From the NCBI RefSeq assembly GCF_900107815.1, contig NZ_FNRK01000017.1:1-53097 (forward strand): a stretch of 53,097 nt of DNA, given 5' to 3'. Both the position numbers and the translations under genes were made by a program. This document shows, piece after piece, positions 7,227 through 15,025 of the stretch; position 1 is the stretch's first letter; every line of letters begins with the position of its first letter. Origin of the DNA: Eubacterium aggregans. Its GTDB lineage: Bacteria; Bacillota; Clostridia; Eubacteriales; Eubacteriaceae. Below the pieces are notes generated by a model, which did not search any database, had not been told where the DNA came from, and saw only the letters and a program-made list of their open reading frames with translations.

Positions 7227-8549
7227 TTACAAGGACGGTTTAGAGCTGCCATACCGAAGAACATAAAAGACAATCCCAACCATGGCAACCATCCACTCCG
7301 TTGCTGGAAAGGCACACCATACCCCGGTCATTCCAGCAACCCGTGATAGAATGAAGGCCATGGGGATAATCAGGATGAACCCCCGCAAAAGTGAGATGAT
7401 ATGGGCTGGGCGGGGGTATTCCGTGGAGGTGAAGTACACGGAAAGGATGATATTGAAGCCCACAAAGGGACAGGCGATAAAGTACAGCCTTAATCCATGG
7501 ATGGCAATGGCCTGCAATAAGGGGTTGTGCTCATTGTTAAAGACCGCTGCGATGGCGGGCGCACCGAAAAACACCGCCGTATAAATAATTCCAGATAAAA
7601 TCACCATGGTAGTCAGGGCATATTTTAAAATGCTCCTGACATTTTTTGTATTTTTTGCCCCGAAATGACTGCTGAGGATGGGTTGGATGCCCTGGGCAAT
7701 CCCTGTGTAGATGGCAATGACCACCAGGGAGAGATTGGCAATAACCCCGTAGGCAGCCACCCCGGTGTTTCCCTGGAGGGAAAGGATGATGGTGTTCAGC
7801 ACGATGATGACGATACCCGAGGACAGCTCCGTAATCAGGGAAGGGGCCCCACTTGAAAGGATACCACCCAGGGTGATGCCATTCCATTGGCATTTTGCAA
7901 AGTGGAAATGATTTCTTTTTTTGATGAAATGGGGCGATAAAATAACCATGCTGATGATCGGGGCAAGGCCCGTTGCAAACACCGCGCCGAAAATACCCAT
8001 GTGAAATGGAAAAATAAACACATAATCTAAAAGGATATTGGACAGGCTGCCGCCAATCATGGCGGCCATGGCAAGCTGGGGGGCCCCATCGTTACGGACA
8101 AAGCATAAAAGCACGTTGTTCATTAAAAAGGCCGGGGAAAAGAGTAAAATCACCTGGGTATAGGTTTTGGTCATGGCAAAGACACCCTCATTGGCCCCGA
8201 AGAGGGTCACAATCTGGGCGGAAAAGAATAGACCGATGAACACAAAGAAAACAGAAAACAGGATGGCAAGATATATCCCATGGGTAAAGATCCGATTGGT
8301 GGTATCTTGATCTCCCTGATTTTTTTTGATGGCGTATTTCGTTCCGCCGCCGATGCCGATCATCAGCCCACACCCGTGGATAAAGCTGTAAATGGGAATG
8401 GCCAGATTCAGGGCGGCCAGCCCGTTGGTTCCCAGTCCCTTTGATACAAAGAAGGTATCGGCCAGGATATAGCAGGATAGTCCGATCATTCCCAAAACAT
8501 TTAAAGATGAATATTTTACAAAATCCCGAAAGCAATGTGATTTCACCAT
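7227..8549 (-). CDS. MATE-family multidrug/toxin efflux transporter
   Basis: Twelve-helix cation-coupled exporter of 440 residues, the usual MATE length. Seen motifs include the N-terminal GLSCYILADTFFVSKGLGTNGLAALNLAIPIYSF block (helix 1-2 region), GIGGGTKYAIKKNQGD between helices 2 and 3, and the two-fold repeated organisation, with the second half beginning near LITELSSGIVIIVLN. Start: ATG 8549 is preceded by GGAGG at five bases; the ATG 12 bases upstream (8561) overlaps that site. Expression is probably controlled by the structured leader between the promoter at 8630-8658 and the start. Confidence 0.93.
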   Translation of the reverse strand: MVKSHCFRDFVKYSSLNVLGMIGLSCYILADTFFVSKGLGTNGLAALNLAIPIYSFIHGCGLMIGIGGGTKYAIKKNQGDQDTTNRIFTHGIYLAILFSVFFVFIGLFFSAQIVTLFGANEGVFAMTKTYTQVILLFSPAFLMNNVLLCFVRNDGAPQLAMAAMIGGSLSNILLDYVFIFPFHMGIFGAVFATGLAPIISMVILSPHFIKKRNHFHFAKCQWNGITLGGILSSGAPSLITELSSGIVIIVLNTIILSLQGNTGVAAYGVIANLSLVVIAIYTGIAQGIQPILSSHFGAKNTKNVRSILKYALTTMVILSGIIYTAVFFGAPAIAAVFNNEHNPLLQAIAIHGLRLYFIACPFVGFNIILSVYFTSTEYPRPAHIISLLRGFILIIPMAFILSRVAGMTGVWCAFPATEWMVAMVGIVFYVLRYGSSKPSL

Positions 8550-8559
8550 GGTAACCTCC

Positions 8560-8627
8560 AAAAAAAGAATAGGCCTGTGTTGTACAACACAGGCCTACTG
8601 TACAATAAAAACCCCGGCGGGTATTTT
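8560..8627 (-). promoter_or_regulatory. Structured leader of the MATE gene: 26-bp perfect palindrome followed by a U-run
   Basis: At 8571-8596 lies a perfect palindrome with half-site AGGCCTGTGTTGT. Read on the minus strand, it is followed by ATTC and seven T (8566-8560), then directly by the GGAGG ribosome site. A second stem upstream (8606-8627) pairs ATACCC with GGGGT around GCC. This can act as a leader terminator (attenuator), as a protein operator, or both. No known riboswitch is recognised. Confidence 0.6.
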
Positions 8628-8629
8628 TT

Positions 8630-8658
8630 ATACTATCATATGAAATTTAAGAAGTCAA
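8630..8658 (-). promoter_or_regulatory. Sigma-A promoter of the MATE gene
   Basis: On the minus strand TTGACT (8658-8653) is followed after exactly 17 bp by TAGTAT (8635-8630), giving a predicted start near 8623 and a leader of about 75 nt. Confidence 0.7.
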
Positions 8659-8779
8659 ATCGTCCCGTAAAAATAGAATAGCACTCAAAGGGATACACCA
8701 GCTTCCATTGGCTGCGGATGGCGGTGAGGATTGCGATGTGATTCAAGTTCAAGGTATTTATCTGAAATTTATAAAAAAT

Positions 8780-8837
8780 ATCTATGAATCCATGGGTTTT
8801 TAATCATTGGATTTCACCGGGAACCCCACCGTATAAT
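8780..8837 (+). promoter_or_regulatory. LysR-type box and promoter of the first ene-reductase gene
   Basis: A -10 box TATAAT lies at 8832-8837 with a poor -35 (TTGGAT, 19-bp spacer), as expected of an activator-dependent promoter. About 60 bp upstream of the predicted start (near 8844) is ATCTATGAAT at 8780-8789, which also occurs before the two other transcription units of the cluster. The rest of 8661-8864 shows no gene. Confidence 0.6.
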
Positions 8838-8864
8838 AAACCTAACAATGAGGAGGTGTGAAGT

Positions 8865-10868
8865 ATGAAATCAGATTATCCCAATCTATTTAAGCCGATA
8901 GCCATCGGGAACATGGTCATGCGCAACCGCACGGCGATGATGCCCATGGGGACGAACTACGGAGAACAAAATGGGGAGATGAGCTTTCTCCATATCAACT
9001 ATTATAAACAGCGGGCCGCCGGGGGAACCGGACTGATCATCGTGGAGAACGCCAATGTGGACTACCCTCTGGGCTCCAATGGCACTACCCAGATCCGCAT
9101 TGACCACGACAATTATATTCCCAGATATTTTAAACTTTGTGAAGAGCTCCATAGCCAGGGGGCCTGTGTGGCCATCCAGCTCAACCATGCCGGGGCCTCG
9201 GCCCAATCCGCCCGGACCCAGATGCAGCCCGTTTCGGCTTCGGCGGTGCCATCAAAAGCCGGGGGAGAGATCCCCACACCCTTGACGGCAGAGGGAATTA
9301 AGGGGATTGTGAAAAAGTATGCCGAGGCCGCTGGCCGGGCCAAGGCCGCGGGCTTCGATGCCGTGGAAATCCACGCCGGGCATTCCTATTTGCTCAGCCA
9401 GTTTTTATCGCCGACCACTAATGCCCGTACCGATATTTACGGTGGAAGCCCCGAAAACCGGGCCCGTTTCACCACTGAGGTCTGTCAAGCCGTCCGGGAA
9501 GCGGTGGGACCAGGATTCCCTGTTTTTGTCCGTCTCAGCGCCGATGAATTGGTGGAAGGAGGCAATACCTTAGAGGATACCCTGGATTATATTCAGTACT
9601 TCGATCCCTGGGTGGATGCCTACGACGTGTCCTGTGGTTTAAATGGCTCCATTCAATTCCAAATCGATGCCAATTATTTAGAGGATGGCTGGCGCGCCTA
9701 CATGGCCAAGGCCGTGAAGGATCGGTATCAAAAACCCTGTATCACCATGGGGAATATCCGAAATCCTAAGGTAGCCGAGGAAATTCTGGCCCGGGGAGAT
9801 GCGGATATCATCGGTATGGGCCGGGGTCTGATTGCCGATCCCCAGTGGGTTAATAAGGTGGCCCGGGGACAGGAGAATCTTATCCGAAAATGTATCTCCT
9901 GTAATGTGGGCTGTGCCGGCAACCGCATCGGCATTAATCGCCCCATTCGCTGTACGGTGAATCCCTGTGTCAACGAAACCGAGGACTATAAGCAGCACCC
10001 CGTGGAAAAGCAGTGTAATGTGGTGGTCATCGGCGGGGGAACGGCAGGGTTAGAGGCGGCTTGTACCGCTGCGGAGGTGGGCTGTACCACCTTCCTTATG
10101 GAGAAAGAAGAAAACCTGGGGGGACTGTCCACCATCATTTCTCAAATTCCAGCGAAAAAGCGCTTGGCGGATTTTCCCCATTACCTTATCAATCGGGCGG
10201 CTCAGCTGAGTAATCTGTACATCATGACAGGCCAGGCCGTCACCACCGAGAGCATCCGCCAATTCAAGCCGGATATCATTGTCAATGCCACGGGCTCCAA
10301 CCCGCTGCTGCCCCCCATCGAGGGATTGTACACCCATGTGGATACTCCGGGGAGCCGGGTACAGTCCATTACGGGAATGATCAATCGCCTGGAGGAGTAT
10401 CCCGGGGATTTGTCGGATAAAAAGGTGGTGGTTATCGGCGGCGGGGCCGTGGGTTTGGATGTGGTGGAATTCATGGCACCCCGGGGCGCCCGGGTAGCCA
10501 TTGTAGAAATGCTGTCGGAAATCGGAAAAGATCTGGACCCCGTTTCCCGGAGCGATACCAATGCGTTGATGGAAAAATACACCGTTGAAAAGTTGACCGG
10601 CACCAAGCTGGTTGAAGTCAAAGCCGATGCCTTCGTCCTGGAAAAGGACGGAGAGCGCTGGGAGCAGCCCTTTGATTATGGCTTTATCTGCCTGGGCATG
10701 CGGGCCAATACCCCCCTGCTGAAGGCCCTCAACGAGGACTTCGATGGCGATGATGTGGAGGTGGTGAATATTGGGGACAGCCTCCGGGCCCGCCGGATTA
10801 TCGACGGGGTCCAGGAGGGGCGCAATATTTTAAGCATTTTGGAATCCCAGGGATTTATGAAGGCCTAG
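8865..10868 (+). CDS. NADH:flavin oxidoreductase / 2,4-dienoyl-CoA reductase-type Fe-S flavoenzyme (first copy)
   Basis: Cytoplasmic 667-residue enzyme of the old-yellow-enzyme group with three parts. An FMN TIM barrel (1-345) has NRTAMMPMGTNYG, VEIHAGHSYLLSQFLSP and YGGSPENRARF. A 4Fe-4S linker carries CISCNVGCAGNR and a later Cys. A FAD/NAD domain (about 385-660) has VVIGGGTAGLEAA and VVIGGGAVGLDVVEF. Such enzymes pass electrons from NAD(P)H via FAD and the cluster to FMN and reduce activated C=C bonds. The usual HGAHGY active-site loop reads HAGHSY, a small departure. Start ATG 8865 follows AGGAGG. It lies beside a LysR gene and YdiB-like dehydrogenases, so an alicyclic enoate or enone substrate is inferred. 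Its TAG overlaps the opposing lysR stop in a shared CTAG. Confidence 0.88.
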   Translation: MKSDYPNLFKPIAIGNMVMRNRTAMMPMGTNYGEQNGEMSFLHINYYKQRAAGGTGLIIVENANVDYPLGSNGTTQIRIDHDNYIPRYFKLCEELHSQGACVAIQLNHAGASAQSARTQMQPVSASAVPSKAGGEIPTPLTAEGIKGIVKKYAEAAGRAKAAGFDAVEIHAGHSYLLSQFLSPTTNARTDIYGGSPENRARFTTEVCQAVREAVGPGFPVFVRLSADELVEGGNTLEDTLDYIQYFDPWVDAYDVSCGLNGSIQFQIDANYLEDGWRAYMAKAVKDRYQKPCITMGNIRNPKVAEEILARGDADIIGMGRGLIADPQWVNKVARGQENLIRKCISCNVGCAGNRIGINRPIRCTVNPCVNETEDYKQHPVEKQCNVVVIGGGTAGLEAACTAAEVGCTTFLMEKEENLGGLSTIISQIPAKKRLADFPHYLINRAAQLSNLYIMTGQAVTTESIRQFKPDIIVNATGSNPLLPPIEGLYTHVDTPGSRVQSITGMINRLEEYPGDLSDKKVVVIGGGAVGLDVVEFMAPRGARVAIVEMLSEIGKDLDPVSRSDTNALMEKYTVEKLTGTKLVEVKADAFVLEKDGERWEQPFDYGFICLGMRANTPLLKALNEDFDGDDVEVVNIGDSLRARRIIDGVQEGRNILSILESQGFMKA

Positions 10869-11758
10869 ACCAGATCGGGAAGGCCGCCTGCGGTGATATA
10901 CTCCTTTAAATCCGCCACCACTGGGGGCATATAGCGGTATTTCATAAAGGCCAGATAGAAGTTACGCTCCCAACTGGGGGCGGTAATCTGAAGGGCCTTC
11001 ACATCCATAAATTTTAAAATGGGCATATTGGGGACCACAGCAATGCCAAAATTCTGGGCTACCAATCCGGCGATGACCTGGTCCTCCTCAACTTCAAAGA
11101 CGACCTTGGGCTCACCCTTTATTTTCTCAAAGAGTCCATCCACCACCTGACGCAGGCCGCTGGTTCGGGTAAAAAAGATATGGGGGTAGATCAGGGTGTC
11201 TACCAGGTTGACGGATTCCTGCTCCGCCAGGGGGTGGTCCTTGTGGACGATGAGGACCAGCTCCTGAGTGGCCACGGGGGTGAAAGTCACCTTATCCTGG
11301 AAGCGCTCGTCGTAGGAGCACAGGACAATATCCAGCCGACGCTTGACCAGGTCCGTTAAAAGATCAAAGGTGATACCCGTGTGGAGACTGAACTGGATAT
11401 CTTTTTCAATATTCTGGTTCAGGAATCCTCGGATGATCTGGGGGACCATCTCGGTTCCCAGGGTTCGCAGGAAGCCTAGCTCAATGGTGCCGGAGCCGGA
11501 GCCCGCCATCTGCATGGTGGTAATGGCGCCATCCAGGACGGCCAGAGCCCGTTCCACATCTTGAAGGAAGATATGGCCGAAGCGAGTGAGGACCACGTTG
11601 CGGCCCTCCTTTTCAAAAAGCTTCACCCCCAGCTCATCTTCCATGGCGGCAATGGCGTGGCTTAAGCTGGGCTGGGTGATCATCAGCTCCTCCGCCGCCC
11701 GGGTATAGTGCTCATACCGGGCCAGGGTGGTAAAATAGCGCAGATGGTATAGGTTCAT
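10865..11758 (-). CDS. LysR-family transcriptional regulator of the shikimate/quinate-like cluster
   Basis: DNA-binding regulator of 297 residues. The N-terminal winged helix (1-60) reads MNLYHLRYFTTLARYEHYTRAAEELMITQPSLSHAI with the usual recognition helix; the rest is a two-lobe periplasmic-binding-like effector domain (about 90-290). Start: ATG 11758, seven bases after GGGAG; the longer frame to 11800 has no ribosome site. It is divergent from the YdiB-like gene at 11929 and convergent with the ene-reductase. The ATCTATG box at 11815-11824 lies close to its own promoter region as well as upstream of the divergent gene, the classic arrangement for autoregulation plus activation. The effector is unknown; an intermediate of the cluster's pathway is expected. 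Confidence 0.92.
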   Translation of the reverse strand: MNLYHLRYFTTLARYEHYTRAAEELMITQPSLSHAIAAMEDELGVKLFEKEGRNVVLTRFGHIFLQDVERALAVLDGAITTMQMAGSGSGTIELGFLRTLGTEMVPQIIRGFLNQNIEKDIQFSLHTGITFDLLTDLVKRRLDIVLCSYDERFQDKVTFTPVATQELVLIVHKDHPLAEQESVNLVDTLIYPHIFFTRTSGLRQVVDGLFEKIKGEPKVVFEVEEDQVIAGLVAQNFGIAVVPNMPILKFMDVKALQITAPSWERNFYLAFMKYRYMPPVVADLKEYITAGGLPDLV

Positions 11759-11814
11759 TGTGGACTCCCATTCATTCTTTATTAGAACTAATGATAGCAT
11801 AATTGATGAATAAA

Positions 11815-11878
11815 ATCTATGAATTATACTGCTTTAATGTGTTCAAGTGTTGACAAGCAGAGGGACAATGGATAAAAT
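11815..11878 (+). promoter_or_regulatory. LysR box and sigma-A promoter of the first YdiB-like gene
   Basis: TTGACA (11850-11855), 17-bp spacer, TAAAAT (11873-11878): a strong promoter with a predicted start near 11885. ATCTATGAAT at 11815-11824 sits at about -70 to -60 inside an imperfect inverted repeat whose outer arms are ATAATT and AATTAT. The same box precedes two other units of the cluster. Confidence 0.7.
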
Positions 11879-11928
11879 GAAAATCAGACGGAAAAGCAGT
11901 TGCTGCAGTGCAGAAAGGACGATGTATA

Positions 11929-12801
11929 ATGGAACGACGAATTGATGGACACACCCGGCTTTTAGGCCTCATTGGCTCCCCTGTGGGCCATTCCGGTTCA
12001 CCGGCGATGTACAATTATAGCTTTGAAAAATGTGGGATTAATTACGCCTATCTGGCCTTCGATATCCCCAAGGAAAGGGTGAAAGCGGCCATCGATGCCA
12101 TGCACACCTTAAATATGCGGGGGGCTAATGTCACCATGCCGGATAAAACCGAGGTAGTGCAGTATATGGATGCCCTGTCTCCGGCGGCCCGGATCGTCGG
12201 TGCCGTCAATACCATCGTTAATGAGGATGGAAAGCTGACCGGCCATATTACCGATGGAGAAGGCTTTGTCCGGAACCTTAAAGAACACGGGGTGGACATT
12301 GCCGGTAAAAAAATCGTGGTGATTGGAGCGGGTGGAGCGGCCACAGCCATCCAGGTTCAATGTGCCCTGGACGGTGCCCGGGAAATCGCCATCTTCAATA
12401 TTAAGGATGATTTCTTTACCCGTGCCCAGGAAACCGCCAAGAAGATTGAGCATGAAAAGCCGGCATGTGTGGTGACCGTCAATGATTTAGAGGATGGCGC
12501 CAAGCTGGCAGCGGAAATTGCATCAGCGGACATTCTGGCCAATGCCACCCTGTCCGGGATGGCACCCCATACCGATACCACGGCCATTACCGACACCTCG
12601 GTGTTTAGGAAGGACCTGGTGGTGGCGGATGCGGTGTACAATCCCAAGGAAACCCGAATGATGCGGGAAGCCAAGGATGCCGGAGTGGAAACCATCATCG
12701 GCGGTACCGGGATGCTCCTCTGGCAGGGGGCCGCAGCCTTTACCTTGTACACCGGAGAAGAAATGCCGGCGGATGAGGTGGATGCGCTGTTCTTTAAGTA
12801 G
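11929..12801 (+). CDS. Quinate/shikimate dehydrogenase, YdiB-like (first copy)
   Basis: Cytoplasmic 290-residue NAD(P)-dependent oxidoreductase of the shikimate dehydrogenase family. Substrate loop GSPVGHSGSPAMYNYSF is at residues 18-34, then NVTMPDK with the catalytic Lys, GAVNTIVNEDGKLTGHITDG with the catalytic Asp (the usual Asn-Thr-Asp is Ile-Thr-Asp), and the Rossmann loop GAGGAATAIQ. After the second strand it reads FNIKDDFFTRA, like the FNRRDEFF of YdiB rather than the NRT of AroE, and the C-terminus GTGMLLWQGAAAFTLYTG is YdiB-like. This favours the NAD-using quinate/shikimate dehydrogenase type over biosynthetic AroE. Start ATG 11929 follows GAAAGGA; the GTG at 11908 is too far upstream. 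Confidence 0.85.
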   Translation: MERRIDGHTRLLGLIGSPVGHSGSPAMYNYSFEKCGINYAYLAFDIPKERVKAAIDAMHTLNMRGANVTMPDKTEVVQYMDALSPAARIVGAVNTIVNEDGKLTGHITDGEGFVRNLKEHGVDIAGKKIVVIGAGGAATAIQVQCALDGAREIAIFNIKDDFFTRAQETAKKIEHEKPACVVTVNDLEDGAKLAAEIASADILANATLSGMAPHTDTTAITDTSVFRKDLVVADAVYNPKETRMMREAKDAGVETIIGGTGMLLWQGAAAFTLYTGEEMPADEVDALFFK

Positions 12802-12827
12802 AAGGAGTGAGGGATTTTCAGGAATTT

Positions 12828-12850
12828 GAGCGGCCATTCGGCCGCTCTTT
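12828..12850 (+). terminator. Hairpin between the YdiB-like gene and the kinase fusion
   Basis: GAGCGGCC (12828-12835) and GGCCGCTC (12840-12847) form an 8-bp stem with loop ATTC followed by only TTT, so it is a weak terminator that may let part of the transcripts continue into the next gene. Confidence 0.55.
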
Positions 12851-12888
12851 GCGTATGATAAATTATCTGAGAAAGGTGGAAATGGAAA

Positions 12889-13665
12889 ATGAACCAACTG
12901 GAAGAAATCAGAGCGCAGATGGGGGCCTGTGATGACCGGATCATTGCGGCCCTGGAGGAACGAATGGGGTGTATTGAAGAAATCATCGCCTTTAAACGGG
13001 AAAATGGGGTGCCCATCTTCCAGCCGGAGCAGGAGGCCCGTCAGCGGGGGGATTGGGATGCCAAGCTGGCGGACAATGCCTACCGTGGGGAAATTGAACA
13101 TATTTTTGAAGCCATGGTGAAGAGCAGTAAGCGCATTCAGAGTAAAACCCTGGTCCAGGGAAATATCATGCTCATCGGATTCATGGGTGTGGGTAAAAGC
13201 ACCGTATCCACCTATCTGTGCGAAATGTTGGCCATGGATCGGGTGGAAATGGATGCGGAAATCGCCGCCAAGGAAGGGATGTCCATCCCTGAAATTTTCG
13301 CAACCCATGGAGAAGCCTACTTTAGGAATTGTGAAAGTAATCTCCTCATCGAGCTTCAGAAAAAAAGCCAGCAGGTGGTCTCCTGTGGGGGCGGCGTGGT
13401 TCTGCGGCCGGAGAATGTAGCGGTCATGCGCCAAAGCGGCACTGTCGTCCTCCTTACCGCAAGCCCCGAGTCCATCTACGAGCGAGTGAAGGACAGCACG
13501 GATCGGCCGCTCTTAAACGGCAATATGAACATACCCTATATTGAAAAGCTCATGGAGGAGCGTCGACCCCGGTACGAGGCGGCAGCTGATGTGGTGGTCA
13601 ATACCGATGACACCGACATCCAGAGCATCTGTGAGAAGATTATCGCCGCACCCTGGAAAAAATAA
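12889..13665 (+). CDS. Chorismate mutase (AroQ)-shikimate kinase (AroK) fusion protein
   Basis: A 258-residue bifunctional cytoplasmic enzyme. Residues 1-87 are an AroQ-type helical chorismate mutase (LEEIRAQMGACDDRIIAAL, a later EEIIAFKRENGVPIFQPEQE and an arginine-rich helix), which makes prephenate. Residues about 88-258 are a shikimate kinase: Walker A GFMGVGKST, the substrate-binding EMDAEIAAKEGMSIPEIF, GEAYFR, CGGGVVL, and the lid DRPLL. It phosphorylates shikimate. The two activities are not consecutive in the pathway (EPSP synthase and chorismate synthase come between). Start ATG 12889, nine bases after AAAGGTGG. It follows the YdiB-like dehydrogenase, so shikimate produced or bound there could be drawn into aromatic synthesis. 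Confidence 0.92.
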   Translation: MNQLEEIRAQMGACDDRIIAALEERMGCIEEIIAFKRENGVPIFQPEQEARQRGDWDAKLADNAYRGEIEHIFEAMVKSSKRIQSKTLVQGNIMLIGFMGVGKSTVSTYLCEMLAMDRVEMDAEIAAKEGMSIPEIFATHGEAYFRNCESNLLIELQKKSQQVVSCGGGVVLRPENVAVMRQSGTVVLLTASPESIYERVKDSTDRPLLNGNMNIPYIEKLMEERRPRYEAAADVVVNTDDTDIQSICEKIIAAPWKK

Positions 13666-13678
13666 TTCGGCACCATTT

Positions 13679-13726
13679 AAAAAAGCCATTTCCCGTCAGA
13701 AAATCTGACCTCGGAATGGCTTTTTT
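13679..13726. terminator. Bidirectional terminator between convergent genes
   Basis: AAAAAAGCCATT (13679-13690) and AATGGCTTTTTT (13715-13726) enclose a second small stem (TCAGA/TCTGA). The symmetric A and T runs serve the kinase fusion on the plus strand and the MFS gene on the minus strand. Confidence 0.85.
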
Positions 13727-13735
13727 AATGATAAA

Positions 13736-15016
13736 TTATTTTTCTTTAAGAACACTGTCCCCAAAGATTTTTTTGTACTGGATGACCAGATACCCCATCA
13801 TCCCGATGGCGACGACAGCAGCCACCAGAAGGAGGGCCATCATGGTGTAGATGGCGGCCTGCTCGCCGATGCTGCCCGTCATGTAGGAGACGATGAAGGG
13901 GAGAAAGCAGCTGGCTAAGCCCATCCAGGTGTAGTAAATCCCGGTGTTCCGGCCTTTGGGGCCAGGGCAGAGCTCCTGACGGACACCCAGGCCTGTTTGG
14001 AGGGCACCCCCGGCGGCGAAGAAGCCCAGAAGGGCAATGGCGACGTACACCACCGCCACCTGATTCACCAGGAGAACGATGGCTAGGGCCACAGCGGTGA
14101 AGATGGAATCCACCAGGACCACCTTTAAGGGGTTCCAGCGCAGCTTACCCATCATCACTGCCCAAAAGACTACGGCAATAATAGAGCCGGCGGTGTAGAT
14201 GGAGGTCAGCCCGGCAGCCTGCATCTCATTCAGGCCACAATTGCTAATGCCGAAGGCCTTGGTGTACTGCTGGGCCCCGTACATGATAAACATACAGACG
14301 AAGCCGTAGAACATAGTAAAAAAGTTCACCAGCTTGTTGGGTGGGGTGAGCATCCGATCTTTGGCTGCCTGGATTTCAGCAGTGGCGGCATTGGTGGTCT
14401 CACCCGTGGCGGTGGTGGTGGTCTGCTTCATCATATCGTCGTATTCGAAGGTTGAAAGCAGGGAAACCACCACACAGATCACCGAGAAAATCAGGGGAAT
14501 CCACACGTTAATCTGCCAATTGCCGGCGTTAGTGTTAGCCACGCAGAGCAGGGGATAGATAATCCCGGAGACGGACACAAAGGCCTTGATGCCGATGAGG
14601 GCCGAACCCGAGTACTGGGGCTTAACCGCCTCCTGGGCAGCCGGGTAAAGGGCTGCATCCCAGAAGCCTGAGGTGGCCACTCCGGCGATGAAGCAGCAGA
14701 CACAGGCCAGGGTGAAACTGGTGGTAAAGAGCAGCCCGGCAAAGCAGGCGATGTAGAGGATGGAGCCGATGACGGCCATCTTCTTACGTCCCACCTTATC
14801 GGAAATCTCCCCGCCAATCCATACGCTGAGCATCTTGCCGAAGCCCGTGGCGGTAATGGCCAGGGAGACGGCGGCCGCACCGGCCACCGCATCCGTGTAG
14901 CCCCATTGGGTGAAGAACTGGGTTTTATTCTGGCTGAGGATGATGGCCTGCATCCCATGGGTGAAGTAGCACAGGTACACCGTCACCAGGGACAGCAAAT
15001 ATTTTTTTGCTTTCAT
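13736..15016 (-). CDS. Major facilitator superfamily transporter of the shikimate/quinate-like cluster
   Basis: Twelve-helix secondary transporter of 426 residues. The MFS signature between helices 2 and 3 reads GGEISDKVGRKKMAVIGS. A long hydrophilic Thr/Ala-rich loop (around residues 190-215) sits between the two six-helix halves, and the second half repeats the pattern. It is the last gene of a four-gene minus-strand operon (TIM barrel, ene-reductase, YdiB-like dehydrogenase, MFS) and begins nine bases after the dehydrogenase stop, so it most likely carries that pathway's substrate, perhaps a carboxylic acid such as shikimate or quinate. The ribosome site (AGGGCGG, four bases away) is fair. 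Substrate is inference from context only. Confidence 0.85.
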   Translation of the reverse strand: MKAKKYLLSLVTVYLCYFTHGMQAIILSQNKTQFFTQWGYTDAVAGAAAVSLAITATGFGKMLSVWIGGEISDKVGRKKMAVIGSILYIACFAGLLFTTSFTLACVCCFIAGVATSGFWDAALYPAAQEAVKPQYSGSALIGIKAFVSVSGIIYPLLCVANTNAGNWQINVWIPLIFSVICVVVSLLSTFEYDDMMKQTTTTATGETTNAATAEIQAAKDRMLTPPNKLVNFFTMFYGFVCMFIMYGAQQYTKAFGISNCGLNEMQAAGLTSIYTAGSIIAVVFWAVMMGKLRWNPLKVVLVDSIFTAVALAIVLLVNQVAVVYVAIALLGFFAAGGALQTGLGVRQELCPGPKGRNTGIYYTWMGLASCFLPFIVSYMTGSIGEQAAIYTMMALLLVAAVVAIGMMGYLVIQYKKIFGDSVLKEK

Positions 15017-15025
15017 GGCGCCGCC

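Noticed and set aside
12523-13434. A 303-residue minus-strand frame across the YdiB-like and kinase-fusion genes
   Set aside because: It is antisense to two genes with full active-site motifs and crosses their terminator.
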